64,000 nucleotides of DNA from an uncultured Cyclobacteriaceae bacterium (GCA_947492745.1 CANLOE010000011.1:22784-86783), one strand, 5' to 3'. Shown: positions 52,705 to 61,790, counted from the first letter of the stretch. Notes: generated by a model not told the origin, from the sequence alone. Translations and numbers: made by a program.

Positions 52705-55140
52705 CTAGGACAAGATAAGGAATAATTTCGTGATTCCAGCCGTTTCATTAGGCCCTGAATCACGAAGTAGTTTTATTTCCATTTCTGCCTTGGAGGATGT
52801 GACGCGCAGGACTTCTCCCGAGATGTTTGGGTCTTTCAGTAACAACGCTTTGATTTGGAGCAACACCTCTTCTTCTATATGATTTTTTAATACCGTATCG
52901 AAAGGAGTTCCCAATATGGATTTACCTTCCACATCTGTAAGTTCTGCAAACGCACTGCTGGCCGATAGGAATACACCTTCATGCGATAGTGTTGCAAAAG
53001 CGATTGTGCTATCGAGTACTTTTGCCAATGTGGCATTACTCGGGTCGTTCTTTTTATTGAGAGCAGTCTGCGTCAGCTCCATTTGTGCGATTTGTTGTTG
53101 AAGTGTTTCCCCTAGATTCCCAATGTCGCCATTTGCTTTGTCCGAAACTTCGGTAGCTATGACCTTCAGTTTTGTGATATCCTCAGCAAAGGTTACTACT
53201 TTATAAAAGTTGCCCTTGTTGTTTTTCAGCGGGCAGTAGGTAGCATGTAGCCATACCTCGTTACCCGTTTTGGAGATTTTCCTGAAATCACCCGATACAA
53301 TTTCCCCTTTGTTCAGTTTTTCCCATAACAATTGATTTTTGTCCATTGAATCCAGCCCACTGAAGGTACTCTCATGTTGCCCCATTACCTCCTCAAGCTC
53401 ATAGCCGAGGGCCTTGGAGAAGTTCGAATTGAATTTGGAAATATGACCTTCCATAGTATACTCCACCACCGCAAAGGCTGTATCTATAGCGGAAAGCTGT
53501 TTGGAGATTTCCTTTTCCTTTCGGGTCATTTCTTCCTGCGTGGCTGATAGTTCTTCCATATTCTGCCGCATTTCCTCTTCTTGTGCCCTCATTTGTTCGG
53601 TCAGTGTACGCGATTCATTCAGTAGCATTTTGGTTTTTTGATTGGTCTTGACTCCTGCGAGGGTAGAGGCGATGCTTTCCCCCAGCTTTTCCACAAACTG
53701 GATTTGGTAAGGCTTGAGTTCTTTGAAAGAAGCGATTTCTACTACACCGTATATTTCGTCATTGATTTTTAGTGGGGCGACCAGTATGGCATTGGGATTG
53801 GTGCTGCCGAGACCGGACTTGATGTTGATGTAGTCTTTAGGGACTTCCAAGAGATAGGTGGTTTTCTTTTCGATGAAGGTCTGACCGACAATTCCTTCGC
53901 CCACGTGTATACTTTTCTTGAGATATTTTTTTCTATTATAGGCATAGCACGCGACTAGTTCGATAATGGGCTGTTCATAATCTTCTTCATTGAGTACAAA
54001 AATACCACCCTGATTGGCTCCAAGGTATTTTACCAAATTGGAGATGATCTTATCTCCCAGACTGCTCAGGTTTTCTTCATTATTGGCCCGTAGTATATCG
54101 ACGAATTTAGTCAGTCCCTCCGTAGCCCAGTTTCTTTCTTGGTCCGTGATGGCTACCTCTTTCATTTTGGTCTGCATCTGGATGAGGTGTTGGGCCAGTG
54201 TGTTTTCTCCTTTATAATCTTCTGATAGCCCTTTATAATCGGCATCAAGGTTTCCTTTACTGATTTCTTTGACGAATACGGAGGCGTTGTTGAGGCCATC
54301 GATCATTAAATTAATGGCTTTCGATATACGGCCCACTTCATCGTTCTTGAGGTATTTTACATTACTACTAAAGTCATGAGCTGCTATTTTTTCGGTAACC
54401 TCACTGATACTGCTCAGTGGGCCGAGTACTGCTTTCCTCATCTTGGAGTAACTTATGATTATGATGATAATGGTCCCTAGAAAAAAACCTAGGACATATA
54501 GGTTTACAATAGCGGCTATCTTGTCTTTTTCCTTAGCTATTTCTTTGATGATATCGTCATTCGCTTTCAACAGTTTACCGGTATTGGCATCGATAAAAGC
54601 TGCCGCTTTTTTTGCCTTTTTGTTCTCTATGCTTATCGTACTTTCGACGGATTGAGTGGTCATCACAGCATTGGAGTCCAGTGGGTTTGCCGGTATTTCT
54701 ATCACTTCTGTGTAAGTGCTGTCTATACGGAGCGGCTCTGTGTGAAGAATCAGGGCATTGTTCTTGAAGTCATGCCATATTGCCTCTGTTTCTTTGATGT
54801 AAGGCTGAAAGTTGTGGGGTAGTGGCCTAACTTTAACGACGGTGCCTTTTGGTTTACCTCCTTGGCCTATTAAAATCAAAGTGCTGTCATGATGGTGTAT
54901 CATGTCTTCGAAGGTGCGTTTGTCCACTTCTTTGCCTTGTTGTATCCGAAGGGCAAACAGGGCCATCCTTTGAGATAATACTTTGTTTTCCTGTATCAGC
55001 TCTTCCACATGGGCATATTGGTCCTTTCTTGATTCTCCATACTTTAATAACCCCATGTTAGTAAGGAACAATAAAAAAGAAAATATAAATAGTATGTTTA
55101 TTTTAATACTGAGAGTGAGGCTGCTATAGTCAAACTTCAT
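52705..55140 (-). CDS. PilJ-like / HAMP / GAF / PAS membrane sensor without a recognised output domain
   Basis: 811 residues: membrane helix at about 13-28, a helical extracytoplasmic sensor with QRMALFALRIQQGKEVDKRT, similar in style to PilJ/type IV pili chemosensor N-termini, a second helix near 215-235, HAMP (about 235-300), a GAF domain (about 350-500, VGEGIVGQTFIEKKTTYLL), a Glu/Gln-rich coiled coil (QEEEMRQNMEELSATQEEMT) and two PAS-type regions. No MCP signalling domain, kinase, GGDEF or phosphatase is present. It heads the minus-strand unit; 250 bases separate it from cheR. It could be methylated by CheR in its coiled coil, which is inference. Confidence 0.78.
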   Translation of the reverse strand: MKFDYSSLTLSIKINILFIFSFLLFLTNMGLLKYGESRKDQYAHVEELIQENKVLSQRMALFALRIQQGKEVDKRTFEDMIHHHDSTLILIGQGGKPKGTVVKVRPLPHNFQPYIKETEAIWHDFKNNALILHTEPLRIDSTYTEVIEIPANPLDSNAVMTTQSVESTISIENKKAKKAAAFIDANTGKLLKANDDIIKEIAKEKDKIAAIVNLYVLGFFLGTIIIIIISYSKMRKAVLGPLSSISEVTEKIAAHDFSSNVKYLKNDEVGRISKAINLMIDGLNNASVFVKEISKGNLDADYKGLSEDYKGENTLAQHLIQMQTKMKEVAITDQERNWATEGLTKFVDILRANNEENLSSLGDKIISNLVKYLGANQGGIFVLNEEDYEQPIIELVACYAYNRKKYLKKSIHVGEGIVGQTFIEKKTTYLLEVPKDYINIKSGLGSTNPNAILVAPLKINDEIYGVVEIASFKELKPYQIQFVEKLGESIASTLAGVKTNQKTKMLLNESRTLTEQMRAQEEEMRQNMEELSATQEEMTRKEKEISKQLSAIDTAFAVVEYTMEGHISKFNSNFSKALGYELEEVMGQHESTFSGLDSMDKNQLLWEKLNKGEIVSGDFRKISKTGNEVWLHATYCPLKNNKGNFYKVVTFAEDITKLKVIATEVSDKANGDIGNLGETLQQQIAQMELTQTALNKKNDPSNATLAKVLDSTIAFATLSHEGVFLSASSAFAELTDVEGKSILGTPFDTVLKNHIEEEVLLQIKALLLKDPNISGEVLRVTSSKAEMEIKLLRDSGPNETAGITKLFLILS

Positions 55141-55376
55141 TGTTCACGCTTTCGTAAAAAAAATGGTACATAAAAAATCGAACATGAATTACCTGTCAAA
55201 TTTAGGTAAAATCCTTAATTTTTTGATTCAGATACTGTGCTTAAAGTGATTTAAAAATCTTCTTACAGTTGTTGAACTCATAATATAAGCAATTTGTGGA
55301 TATAATTTGAAAAAAAATAAGTACGTAGGCATATCTACCATCTGTATTCCAGTCATAAATCGAGCCTTGTATTTAT

Positions 55377-55862
55377 TTATAGATTGGATGCATTGAATGA
55401 AAATGGAAGAAGCGCAGAAGCCTTCAGGGATTTTATCCATTTATCGTTTTGGATTAACATCAGGACTTCTATGGGGTGCTTTTGTTTGGTCTCGTATTCC
55501 AAGAGTACTTGCCTGCAACTGCCACAAGGTGTGGCAGATAGATATCCGGGGGCATTGTTTCTTTTTGCTAGAGTGGCGATTTTTATTATCCTTAATCCCG
55601 GTAATGTCACCGAGGATGAAAACAGGGCCACTCTTTCAGCACATAGCCCAGAGGGATAAGCCGCATTTTCTTGATTGGCTCCCTTGACTATCTGGCCATC
55701 GTCCAGTAGTAATGCCGAGCCTACATTAAAACCAGAATAGGGAGCATATGAGAGATCACAGGCAGCTTTTGCCGCATTGACAAGCCTAAAGTCCTCTTCG
55801 TTCAGGCTTTCTTCATTTCCCAATGTTAAAAAATCAGGACTGTGCTGGATTATTTTCGACAT
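55377..55862 (-). CDS. cdd: cytidine deaminase
   Basis: 161 residues with the cytidine deaminase zinc site: Cys74 and catalytic Glu76 in LCAERVAL, Cys113 and Cys116 in TPCGSCRQ. The substrate region FNVGSALLLDDG and ENAAYPSG precede it. It deaminates cytidine and deoxycytidine to uridine forms in pyrimidine salvage; the length fits the homotetrameric class. It stands alone, 236 bases from the sensor gene and about 290 bases from the divergent saccharopine-dehydrogenase-like gene; the latter gap contains no further gene that I can see. Confidence 0.93.
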   Translation of the reverse strand: MSKIIQHSPDFLTLGNEESLNEEDFRLVNAAKAACDLSYAPYSGFNVGSALLLDDGQIVKGANQENAAYPSGLCAERVALFSSSVTLPGLRIIKIATLAKRNNAPGYLSATPCGSCRQVLLEYETKQKHPIEVLMLIQNDKWIKSLKASALLPFSFNASNL

Positions 55863-56155
55863 GAAATCTTGAACATTTTCTTGAAAAATTGCAAATCATC
55901 ATCTTTGCAAAAAAAAAACTAAGGACTTTGATTATTGTATCCTCAATGATATTGTTTTTTTTCCGCAACCACTAGGGATAAGCTTGGGTTTTGGTTTAAA
56001 TTGGTATCTTTATTTCAACTCGGAGGGTTCATGAAAGCCATTCGGAAACCTAAGGGCTTTTGATGATAGGTTCTACAAAATTCTAAGACTATGCTTTTTC
56101 ACAAGCCCGTCAAGATGAAGCAAAAGGAACTCAAAGCATAAAACAATAAGCTTAT

Positions 56156-57496
56156 ATGAAGCAAATTCTGATACTGGGAGCGGGCAGGTCTGCCTCGTCT
56201 TTGGTCGATTACCTGCTGAAAGAAAGTGATAGCGATAAGCTGGACTGGCATATAGTTCTGGGAGATTGTTCCTTGGCAGCTGCAGAAGAAAAGATAGCTG
56301 GACATGCTAACGGAAGAGCCGTTCGTTTCGATGTTCAAGATGAAGCCATGAGAAATGATTTTGTTCGGACGGCTGACATCGTCCTTTCGATGTTACCTGC
56401 GCGCTTTCACCCCTTGATAGCACGGACTTGTCTATCTTATGGCACCCATTTGGTAACGGCCTCTTATGTTTCGGATGAAATGAAGGAAATGGATGAAGAG
56501 GCGAGGGCCAAAGGATTATTGTTTTTGAATGAGTGCGGACTTGACCCGGGTATAGACCACATGTCGGCAATGAAGGTCATCGATTCCATTCGTGGCCAAG
56601 GTGGTGAGATTACTGCTTTTGAGACGTTTACGGGGGGATTGCTTGCCCCCAATGAGGAGGAGAATCCTTGGGAATACAAATTTACTTGGAATCCGCGCAA
56701 TGTGGTTTTGGCGGGGCAGGGTAGTGTGAAATTCATTCAAGAAAGTTCTTTTAAGTATATTCCCTACCAGAAGCTTTTCCGAAGGACTGAGCAGGTGTAT
56801 ATTCCCGGACATGGGTATTTTGAGGGGTATGCTAATCGGGACTCATTGAAATACTTGGGGGTCTACGGCTTGCAGGGCATCAGGACCTTGTACCGTGGGA
56901 CATTCCGTAGACCGGGCTTTTGTAAAGCTTGGGATATATTTGTGCAGCTGGGAGCTACTGATGACACCTATATTATGGAAAGTGTCGGTAGTATGAGACA
57001 TAGGGACTTTATCAATGCTTTTCTCTCTTATAACCCCAATGATTCCGTAGAGTTGAAATTGGCACATTACCTTGGCTTGGAACTGGAGGGAGCTGAAATG
57101 CACAAATTGAAATGGTTGGGAGTATTCAGTAATGAACTTATCGGATTGGAAGAGGGTACACCGGCACAATTACTAGAACATATCCTGAAGAAAAAATGGA
57201 CTCTGAACGAAAGGGATAGAGATATGATCGTTATGTGGCATAAGTTTGACTTTACTATCGAAGGAGAGGCAAAACAGGTGCAATCCACAATGATTGCTAT
57301 GGGTGAGGATACCGTTAATACAGCTATGGCCAAAACGGTAGGGCTTCCCGTCGGGATAGTTGCCAAGGGCATCCTTCAAGGAGAAATCGAGATTACAGGT
57401 GTACAGGTGCCCATTCATAGTGAAATCTATGAGCCTGTTCTTAAAGAACTGAAAAATAAGGGTATCGAGTTGGCAGAGAGGGAGATTCAAATTTAA
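56156..57496 (+). CDS. saccharopine dehydrogenase-like NAD(P)-dependent oxidoreductase
   Basis: 446 residues. The Rossmann start MKQILILGAGRSASSLVDYL is unambiguous, followed by TADIVLSMLPARFHP, LVTASYVSDEM and the family core FLNECGLDPGIDHMSAMKVI, as in saccharopine dehydrogenase and alpha-aminoadipic semialdehyde synthase. The C-terminal domain includes TFTGGLLAP and AKTVGLPVGIVAKGIL. It may act in lysine or spermidine-related metabolism. In Bacteroidota this enzyme is common, but its exact substrate is uncertain. It is monocistronic or weakly linked to the next gene (32 bases). Confidence 0.85.
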   Translation: MKQILILGAGRSASSLVDYLLKESDSDKLDWHIVLGDCSLAAAEEKIAGHANGRAVRFDVQDEAMRNDFVRTADIVLSMLPARFHPLIARTCLSYGTHLVTASYVSDEMKEMDEEARAKGLLFLNECGLDPGIDHMSAMKVIDSIRGQGGEITAFETFTGGLLAPNEEENPWEYKFTWNPRNVVLAGQGSVKFIQESSFKYIPYQKLFRRTEQVYIPGHGYFEGYANRDSLKYLGVYGLQGIRTLYRGTFRRPGFCKAWDIFVQLGATDDTYIMESVGSMRHRDFINAFLSYNPNDSVELKLAHYLGLELEGAEMHKLKWLGVFSNELIGLEEGTPAQLLEHILKKKWTLNERDRDMIVMWHKFDFTIEGEAKQVQSTMIAMGEDTVNTAMAKTVGLPVGIVAKGILQGEIEITGVQVPIHSEIYEPVLKELKNKGIELAEREIQI

Positions 57497-57528
57497 CTGC
57501 TCCTATAGATTAATTATTTTCATCGACC

Positions 57529-58209
57529 ATGAGGTGTATTTCATATCACAAACTACTGAGGGTAGCTCCTGTTTTTCTGTTCATTTTATTTGTGGGCGTA
57601 GCACGGGGACAGTGTAGCGAGTGTCCTGATACAAGTGAGAAGGGACTGCTTATCGGTGTATCGACAGGAATCGGAGCAGGATGGTGGATTTTCAGACGAG
57701 GTGCTTCGAATACCGGCCCCGCATGGGACCGCAGTGATTTTTCATTCAGTATCCCAATTTCCGTTGAGCTTTTGTATAGGTTCAGCTGGGGCAAAATGGG
57801 ATTGGGATATGGACGTAACTGGCTGTTGGAAGATGAAATGGAGCTTTTTGAGGATACTTTTCCTGTGGAAAGGGTATACAAAATAGCCGATAAGGCTGTT
57901 ACCTTCAAACCTGTCTATATTCATCTAGAGCCTTATTTGATAAAGAAGTCCAAGTTCGCCCTATCTCCTTCTCTCAAATGGGGTGTTTTCGGAATAGATA
58001 CATTGCACCCTGATAGGGATAACTTCGGGAGGAAGCATTTTTGGGAGTTGGGATTGAATTACGAGATACACCTTTCAAAACTGGATGTATTGTTTACGCC
58101 ACGATATAGAACTATGGTCATGCATTCGAAGGTGGAGCGACAACCTGGAGAAAGGCATTTCATTTTCGGTATTGAACTTGCCGTAGGCCTAAGACTGGCG
58201 ATTATGTAA
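57529..58209 (+). CDS. secreted beta-barrel-like protein, first gene of DUF4266/DUF3570 operon
   Basis: 226 residues with a signal peptide (VAPVFLFILFVGVARG, cleaved before QCSECPD, which places a CxxC motif at the mature N-terminus). The rest alternates short aromatic strands (FSFSIPISVELLYRFSWG, KMGLGYGRNWLLEDEMELFE, HFIFGIELAVGLRLAIM) and looks like a small outer-membrane barrel. Its stop overlaps the ATG of the DUF4266 gene (TAATG), so the two are translationally coupled. The family is not recognised; a CxxC near the N-terminus beside a Cys-rich DUF4266 lipoprotein may be meaningful. Confidence 0.6.
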   Translation: MRCISYHKLLRVAPVFLFILFVGVARGQCSECPDTSEKGLLIGVSTGIGAGWWIFRRGASNTGPAWDRSDFSFSIPISVELLYRFSWGKMGLGYGRNWLLEDEMELFEDTFPVERVYKIADKAVTFKPVYIHLEPYLIKKSKFALSPSLKWGVFGIDTLHPDRDNFGRKHFWELGLNYEIHLSKLDVLFTPRYRTMVMHSKVERQPGERHFIFGIELAVGLRLAIM

Positions 58210-58463
58210 TGGGTTATATGATGATAAGAGGACGTCACTTTTCAGCCCCTCGTTGGGTAAAGATAGTTTGCTGTATTCTAGGGCCGCTGATGGCGCTGTC
58301 CTGTGTGCCGGTAAAACCATATCAGAGGATGTACCTACAGGATAGGGATATGTCTCTAGAAGGTGGTGCTGTAGAAGTCTTTGAAACCAATTTCGAATCT
58401 TATCGCGAAGGTGCCTCCGGTGCCAATGGCGGAAAAACAGGCGGTGGATGCGGATGCAATTGA
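58209..58463 (+). CDS. DUF4266 small Cys-terminal lipoprotein
   Basis: 84 residues. After a basic leader and hydrophobic segment the lipobox LMALSC gives lipidation at about residue 32. The mature peptide contains VKPYQRMYLQDRDMSL and ends in the striking GGKTGGGCGCN tail, the hallmark of DUF4266. This family is usually found next to DUF3570 and often near ApbE flavin transferase and thioredoxin-like genes; here only the DUF3570 partner is present. The start overlaps the upstream stop (TAATG) and the end overlaps the DUF3570 start by 16 bases, so all three are one translational unit. Function unknown. Confidence 0.85.
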   Translation: MGYMMIRGRHFSAPRWVKIVCCILGPLMALSCVPVKPYQRMYLQDRDMSLEGGAVEVFETNFESYREGASGANGGKTGGGCGCN

Positions 58464-59668
58464 TGATAGGGGCTATATGGCTTTTGTGCGCCACTGCTTT
58501 GATGAATGCTGATTTAATGGCGCAGAGCAAATCCGACAGCCTTGTTGAGCGGGGAGAGGCCCAAAGAGAGAGGACTACTATTGATTTTTTGCTGGGTTAT
58601 TATGAGCAAGATGGAGTGCATTCTGCGGTGACAGGTGGTGAAGGGACGGAGAAATTGGAGGATAGAGATCTTAAGGTTATTATCAATATTCCGATAGATT
58701 CCATTGGTAAGCTGATTTTGGATGCTGATATCAATTATTATACTTCTGCTTCTACGGACAACATCGATACAAATGTTTCATCCGCTTCGAGAGAAGACCT
58801 TCGTTCGCAGTTTGGGTTCGCTTATGAGTGGAAAACCCATCCGCAGAAGGGGTCCTATAGCCTGGGAGTAGGTGGGTCTGTCGAGTCAGATTATATCTCG
58901 ACATCATTTAGTGGTGGCCGTTTGCTGATTTCTAAGGATGGTAATCAACAATTTTCACTCATTGCACAGGCCTTTTTCGACCGATGGATTATGATTTTTC
59001 CGGAAGAGCTGCGCAATAGTGGTACTTTGCTTCCTTCAACGGATAAGCGAAATTCCTATCACCTTTCCATGTACTATGAGCGAAACTTAAGTCCTAGACT
59101 GAAAGGTGCATTGAGTACCGGGATCAGCTATCAGGAAGGTCTTCTGTCCACTCCTTTTCATCGGGTGTATTTTGCAGGGCAAGGGACGGCAAGAGTTGAA
59201 CGCCTTCCCGGCGAACGCTGGAAATTTCCCTTTGGACTGAAGGCCGGCTATTTTATGGGAGACCGTCTGGTAATCAAGACTTCCCATCGCTACTATGTCG
59301 ATAGTTTCGGGCTTCGGTCATATACGGGTAGCTTTGAGACCCGCTGGAAACCCAATACTTTTTTTACCCTATATCCCTTTTATAGATATTATGTTCAGAA
59401 GGCCTCTGACTATTTCAGACCCATCAGGGCCCATGAGCTTTCTTCCCTCTATTATACTTCCGATTATGACCTTTCCGGTTTTGATAGTCATAAGTTCGGT
59501 GTCGGTATTTTTTGGACCCCCCTCTACGGTTTGAGCAGTTTCCGCTTGCTCAGTAAAACCAAGTTTACTCAGGTTCAAAGCCTTGGGTTGAGGTATGCTT
59601 ACTATCAAAGAGGGGATGGGCTGAATGCTAATCAAATCAGTATGATTGCACGTATAAATATAGATTAA
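58448..59668 (+). CDS. DUF3570 family outer-membrane beta-barrel protein
   Basis: 406 residues, start overlapping the DUF4266 gene by 16 bases. Signal peptide (LMIGAIWLLCATALMNADLM, cleaved near MAQ). The mature part is a regular beta-barrel: TTIDFLLGYYEQDGVHSAVT at the start, many amphipathic strands, repeated aromatic turns (SYHLSMYYERNLSPRLKGAL, LYPFYRYYVQKASDYF), and a last strand QISMIARINI. These are features of DUF3570. A role with DUF4266 in an extracytoplasmic redox or metal-related process is suggested in other genomes by linked ApbE genes, but no ApbE is seen in this window. Confidence 0.85.
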   Translation: MRMQLMIGAIWLLCATALMNADLMAQSKSDSLVERGEAQRERTTIDFLLGYYEQDGVHSAVTGGEGTEKLEDRDLKVIINIPIDSIGKLILDADINYYTSASTDNIDTNVSSASREDLRSQFGFAYEWKTHPQKGSYSLGVGGSVESDYISTSFSGGRLLISKDGNQQFSLIAQAFFDRWIMIFPEELRNSGTLLPSTDKRNSYHLSMYYERNLSPRLKGALSTGISYQEGLLSTPFHRVYFAGQGTARVERLPGERWKFPFGLKAGYFMGDRLVIKTSHRYYVDSFGLRSYTGSFETRWKPNTFFTLYPFYRYYVQKASDYFRPIRAHELSSLYYTSDYDLSGFDSHKFGVGIFWTPLYGLSSFRLLSKTKFTQVQSLGLRYAYYQRGDGLNANQISMIARINID

Positions 59669-59691
59669 ACCTATAAAATTAGCTAAAAAGC

Positions 59692-59732
59692 CATTATTTT
59701 TGGTTTTTTATATTGAAAAACCAAAAATAATG
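59692..59732. terminator. 17-bp perfect palindrome after DUF3570 gene
   Basis: CATTATTTTTGGTTTTT (59692-59708) pairs with AAAAACCAAAAATAATG (59716-59732), loop of seven, 23 bases after the stop. It is AT-rich, so it may be a bidirectional terminator or a processing hairpin. Confidence 0.6.
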
Positions 59733-59791
59733 AATACCTTAAACTTGATCATGGATATGTTTAATTATTTACATCCAACCCAGTTTAAAAA

Positions 59792-60070
59792 ATGCATTCA
59801 TTAAAAGATTCCAATTCAAAATCACAGCATGTAACTTTGCCGGAAAACTCTAAGCTCAATCAGTCAATGATTGATGAGATAGATTTATTTATTGACACGG
59901 TATCACCTAAATTATTGAAAGAAAATATTCTAGAGCTATATTTCACTTATATCATAAGAGAAAGTGAGATGCTTCCTTGGGATATCAGTGCCATGTCAGC
60001 TAATATTTACTTCCTCATGGGTTTTTTGGATAAGCTGGAAGCGGATTTAAGCTTGGAGGACGTAGCGTGA
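59792..60070 (+). CDS. hypothetical 92-residue protein
   Basis: ATG-initiated frame of 92 residues, probably cytoplasmic and helical (LNQSMIDEIDLFIDTVSPKL, NILELYFTYIIRESEMLPWD, then YFLMGFLDKLEADLSLEDVA). Natural-looking amino-acid composition and a helix-breaking central WD motif support a true gene, but I recognise no family. It is preceded by the strong palindrome that ends the DUF3570 operon and followed by a gene-poor stretch. Confidence 0.5.
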   Translation: MHSLKDSNSKSQHVTLPENSKLNQSMIDEIDLFIDTVSPKLLKENILELYFTYIIRESEMLPWDISAMSANIYFLMGFLDKLEADLSLEDVA

Positions 60071-60555
60071 AATCGAACCGTACCAAGATAGGTACGGCTT
60101 CTATTCAGCGCTGAACTCCTGAAAAATGTTTCTCCGGGATTTGTCATTGGAGTCTTGTTATAAAATATCAGCTTGCAATAGCAGCAGTCGCTTGGTGTAG
60201 CATAGCATCTGTTATGGAGCAAAGCTTATAGATGGAGACTTGTGTTTAGATTACCCTGATCAGGTAATAGAAGTTCTGATGACAATTCCGGCTTTATTGT
60301 TTTATGGGAAGCCATTACCGTATTTTCGTTCTTTTGTGCGTGCAGCGATTTTAGCTATGCCCGATGAACTTGAATATGGTATGCTCCTATATTTCATGAG
60401 ATTTGAAATCTCTTTCTTTGTATCGGTCAATTACTTCTTTGATTGTCGGTTTAAGCTCAATGAGCATGTTCCGCTACGCTTGCTGGACGTTTCTCCTAAA
60501 AGAGACAGATGGATGGCCTTAAATCAAATTGATTATTGCGGGTAAATGAAATAGG
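60071..60555. other. gene-poor stretch with one doubtful open frame
   Basis: A 101-codon plus-strand frame at 60240-60545 (TTG start) has an odd aromatic-rich composition and no motif. On the minus strand short pieces such as ELKPTIKEVIDRYKERDFKS are interrupted by stops. The region may hold decayed coding DNA; I cannot support a functional gene. Confidence 0.25.
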
Positions 60556-60581
60556 CTGCCCACCAGCATATCGGTGGACAG
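60556..60581 (-). terminator. terminator of the lipocalin-like lipoprotein gene
   Basis: CTGCCCACC (60556-60564) and GGTGGACAG (60573-60581) pair; the one C-A position becomes a G-U pair in the minus-strand transcript, so the hairpin favours minus-strand use. It lies about 32 bases past the stop of the gene at 60613 and recurs at 62296-62321. Confidence 0.7.
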
Positions 60582-60612
60582 TCCTATCTACAAGGAAAAC
60601 TAATAAATTTGA

Positions 60613-61578
60613 TTACCTTACTTTTCTGAATTTATATATTGCTCTGGGTATAGTCTCACTTCCGTTGAAGCTTTGGGTCATGTCGAGTGTTTTACCGTTA
60701 ACCAATACCCCTGATATTTTGGATGTTCTTGTGCCATCACTGATTAGAATGGTTTCTCTTTCTATCCTGACGGACAAAGTGCCGGCTATAGTGCCGTTCA
60801 ATCGGATAAGGTTAAGTTGAGTCCCTCCATTAACGAATTCTAGAGCCTTTACATTGTCCAGGCCTTTAAGAGGAGAGAGCAATCTACCTGACCTGACGAT
60901 GTTCGTCCTTTTGAATTTTTTTGGAGAAGTCAAACTACCTGATTTCACTAGCCATCTGCCCGTCAGTTCGGACACATCCTTGATAGACTTACGCGTATTT
61001 GGGGATGTGCCGCCTTGTTTTTCCAATAGGTATTCGAAAAAGTCGGAATCTCTGAATTTGCCCATGCGTAGGTTACCCGTCTTTTGGTCTACTACGATTG
61101 AGAGTGGTGCTATACTTTCTGATTTTTGAACAAAAGCGGCAAGATCGAAATTAAAAAGAATCTTGCTTGCTGCGCTAGGGGTCTTATAGTAATTCCTTAA
61201 CGGAATGACGTACTTTTGTCCCGGCCCTTTAAAGGTAGCACCTGAAACTTCATCAAAAGTGACAGTGGTTACTTCGCCTATGCCCGTACTGGCAGAGGTT
61301 GCCGGGCCGAACAATCTGTTCAGGTCCATAGAGGATATAGGGTCTGCATCTTCGAAAGGTACCTTCAGGGATTTGATCTGCCATGTTCCTTTGATTTTCT
61401 CAAGGTGCTGTATTGCGTTAGTTCCACTTGTGGCTTTGGCCAAGGGTTTTGACGCTAAATTTTCCGTAGTGATTGCCTCGCTTTCCACAACAGGGTTAAC
61501 AGCGTCTTCTTCTTTTTCGCAAGCCACAAATGAGCTTACGGTAAAAAGTGATATGGCAATAAAATTCAGTTTTTTCAT
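60613..61578 (-). CDS. lipoprotein with two lipocalin-like domains
   Basis: 321 residues: lipoprotein signal (MKKLNFIAISLFTVSSFVAC, lipidated Cys at 20), a short Glu-rich linker, then two domains that each open with a lipocalin-type G-x-W motif, IKGTWQIKSL (about 65-75) and LTGRWLVKSG (about 205-215). Domain 1 ends with GKFRDSDFFEYLLEKQ; domain 2 ends the protein. Bacteroidota lipocalin-like lipoproteins are exported to the envelope, and ligands are unknown. A truncated paralogue at 63078-63668 shares the signal peptide and first domain. The gene is alone, with a terminator and repeat-rich DNA upstream. Confidence 0.75.
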   Translation of the reverse strand: MKKLNFIAISLFTVSSFVACEKEEDAVNPVVESEAITTENLASKPLAKATSGTNAIQHLEKIKGTWQIKSLKVPFEDADPISSMDLNRLFGPATSASTGIGEVTTVTFDEVSGATFKGPGQKYVIPLRNYYKTPSAASKILFNFDLAAFVQKSESIAPLSIVVDQKTGNLRMGKFRDSDFFEYLLEKQGGTSPNTRKSIKDVSELTGRWLVKSGSLTSPKKFKRTNIVRSGRLLSPLKGLDNVKALEFVNGGTQLNLIRLNGTIAGTLSVRIERETILISDGTRTSKISGVLVNGKTLDMTQSFNGSETIPRAIYKFRKVR

Positions 61579-61790
61579 TTTATTAATTTTTTAATACAAG
61601 GTATAATTGGGTGTTTGATGATTGATTTTTGACTGTATTAGTCTCATTATCAATTGTTAAACGGTTTTGTGATTGTATACCCTACCTCGTATTGAAAATA
61701 AATTTGTAATATATGATATATATAGTACATAGATTTTTGCTGTTTGAAAGTTTACCTGTTTGGATGGCTGATACCTCGATGTGGGTTTGT

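Noticed and set aside
42097..55140. Canonical chemotaxis operon because of cheB and cheR
   Set aside because: No CheA, CheW, CheY or MCP signalling domain is present, and CheB lacks its receiver.
60240..60545. 101-residue plus-strand frame with TTG start
   Set aside because: Composition is odd and there is no family similarity; kept only as a note on a possibly decayed stretch.
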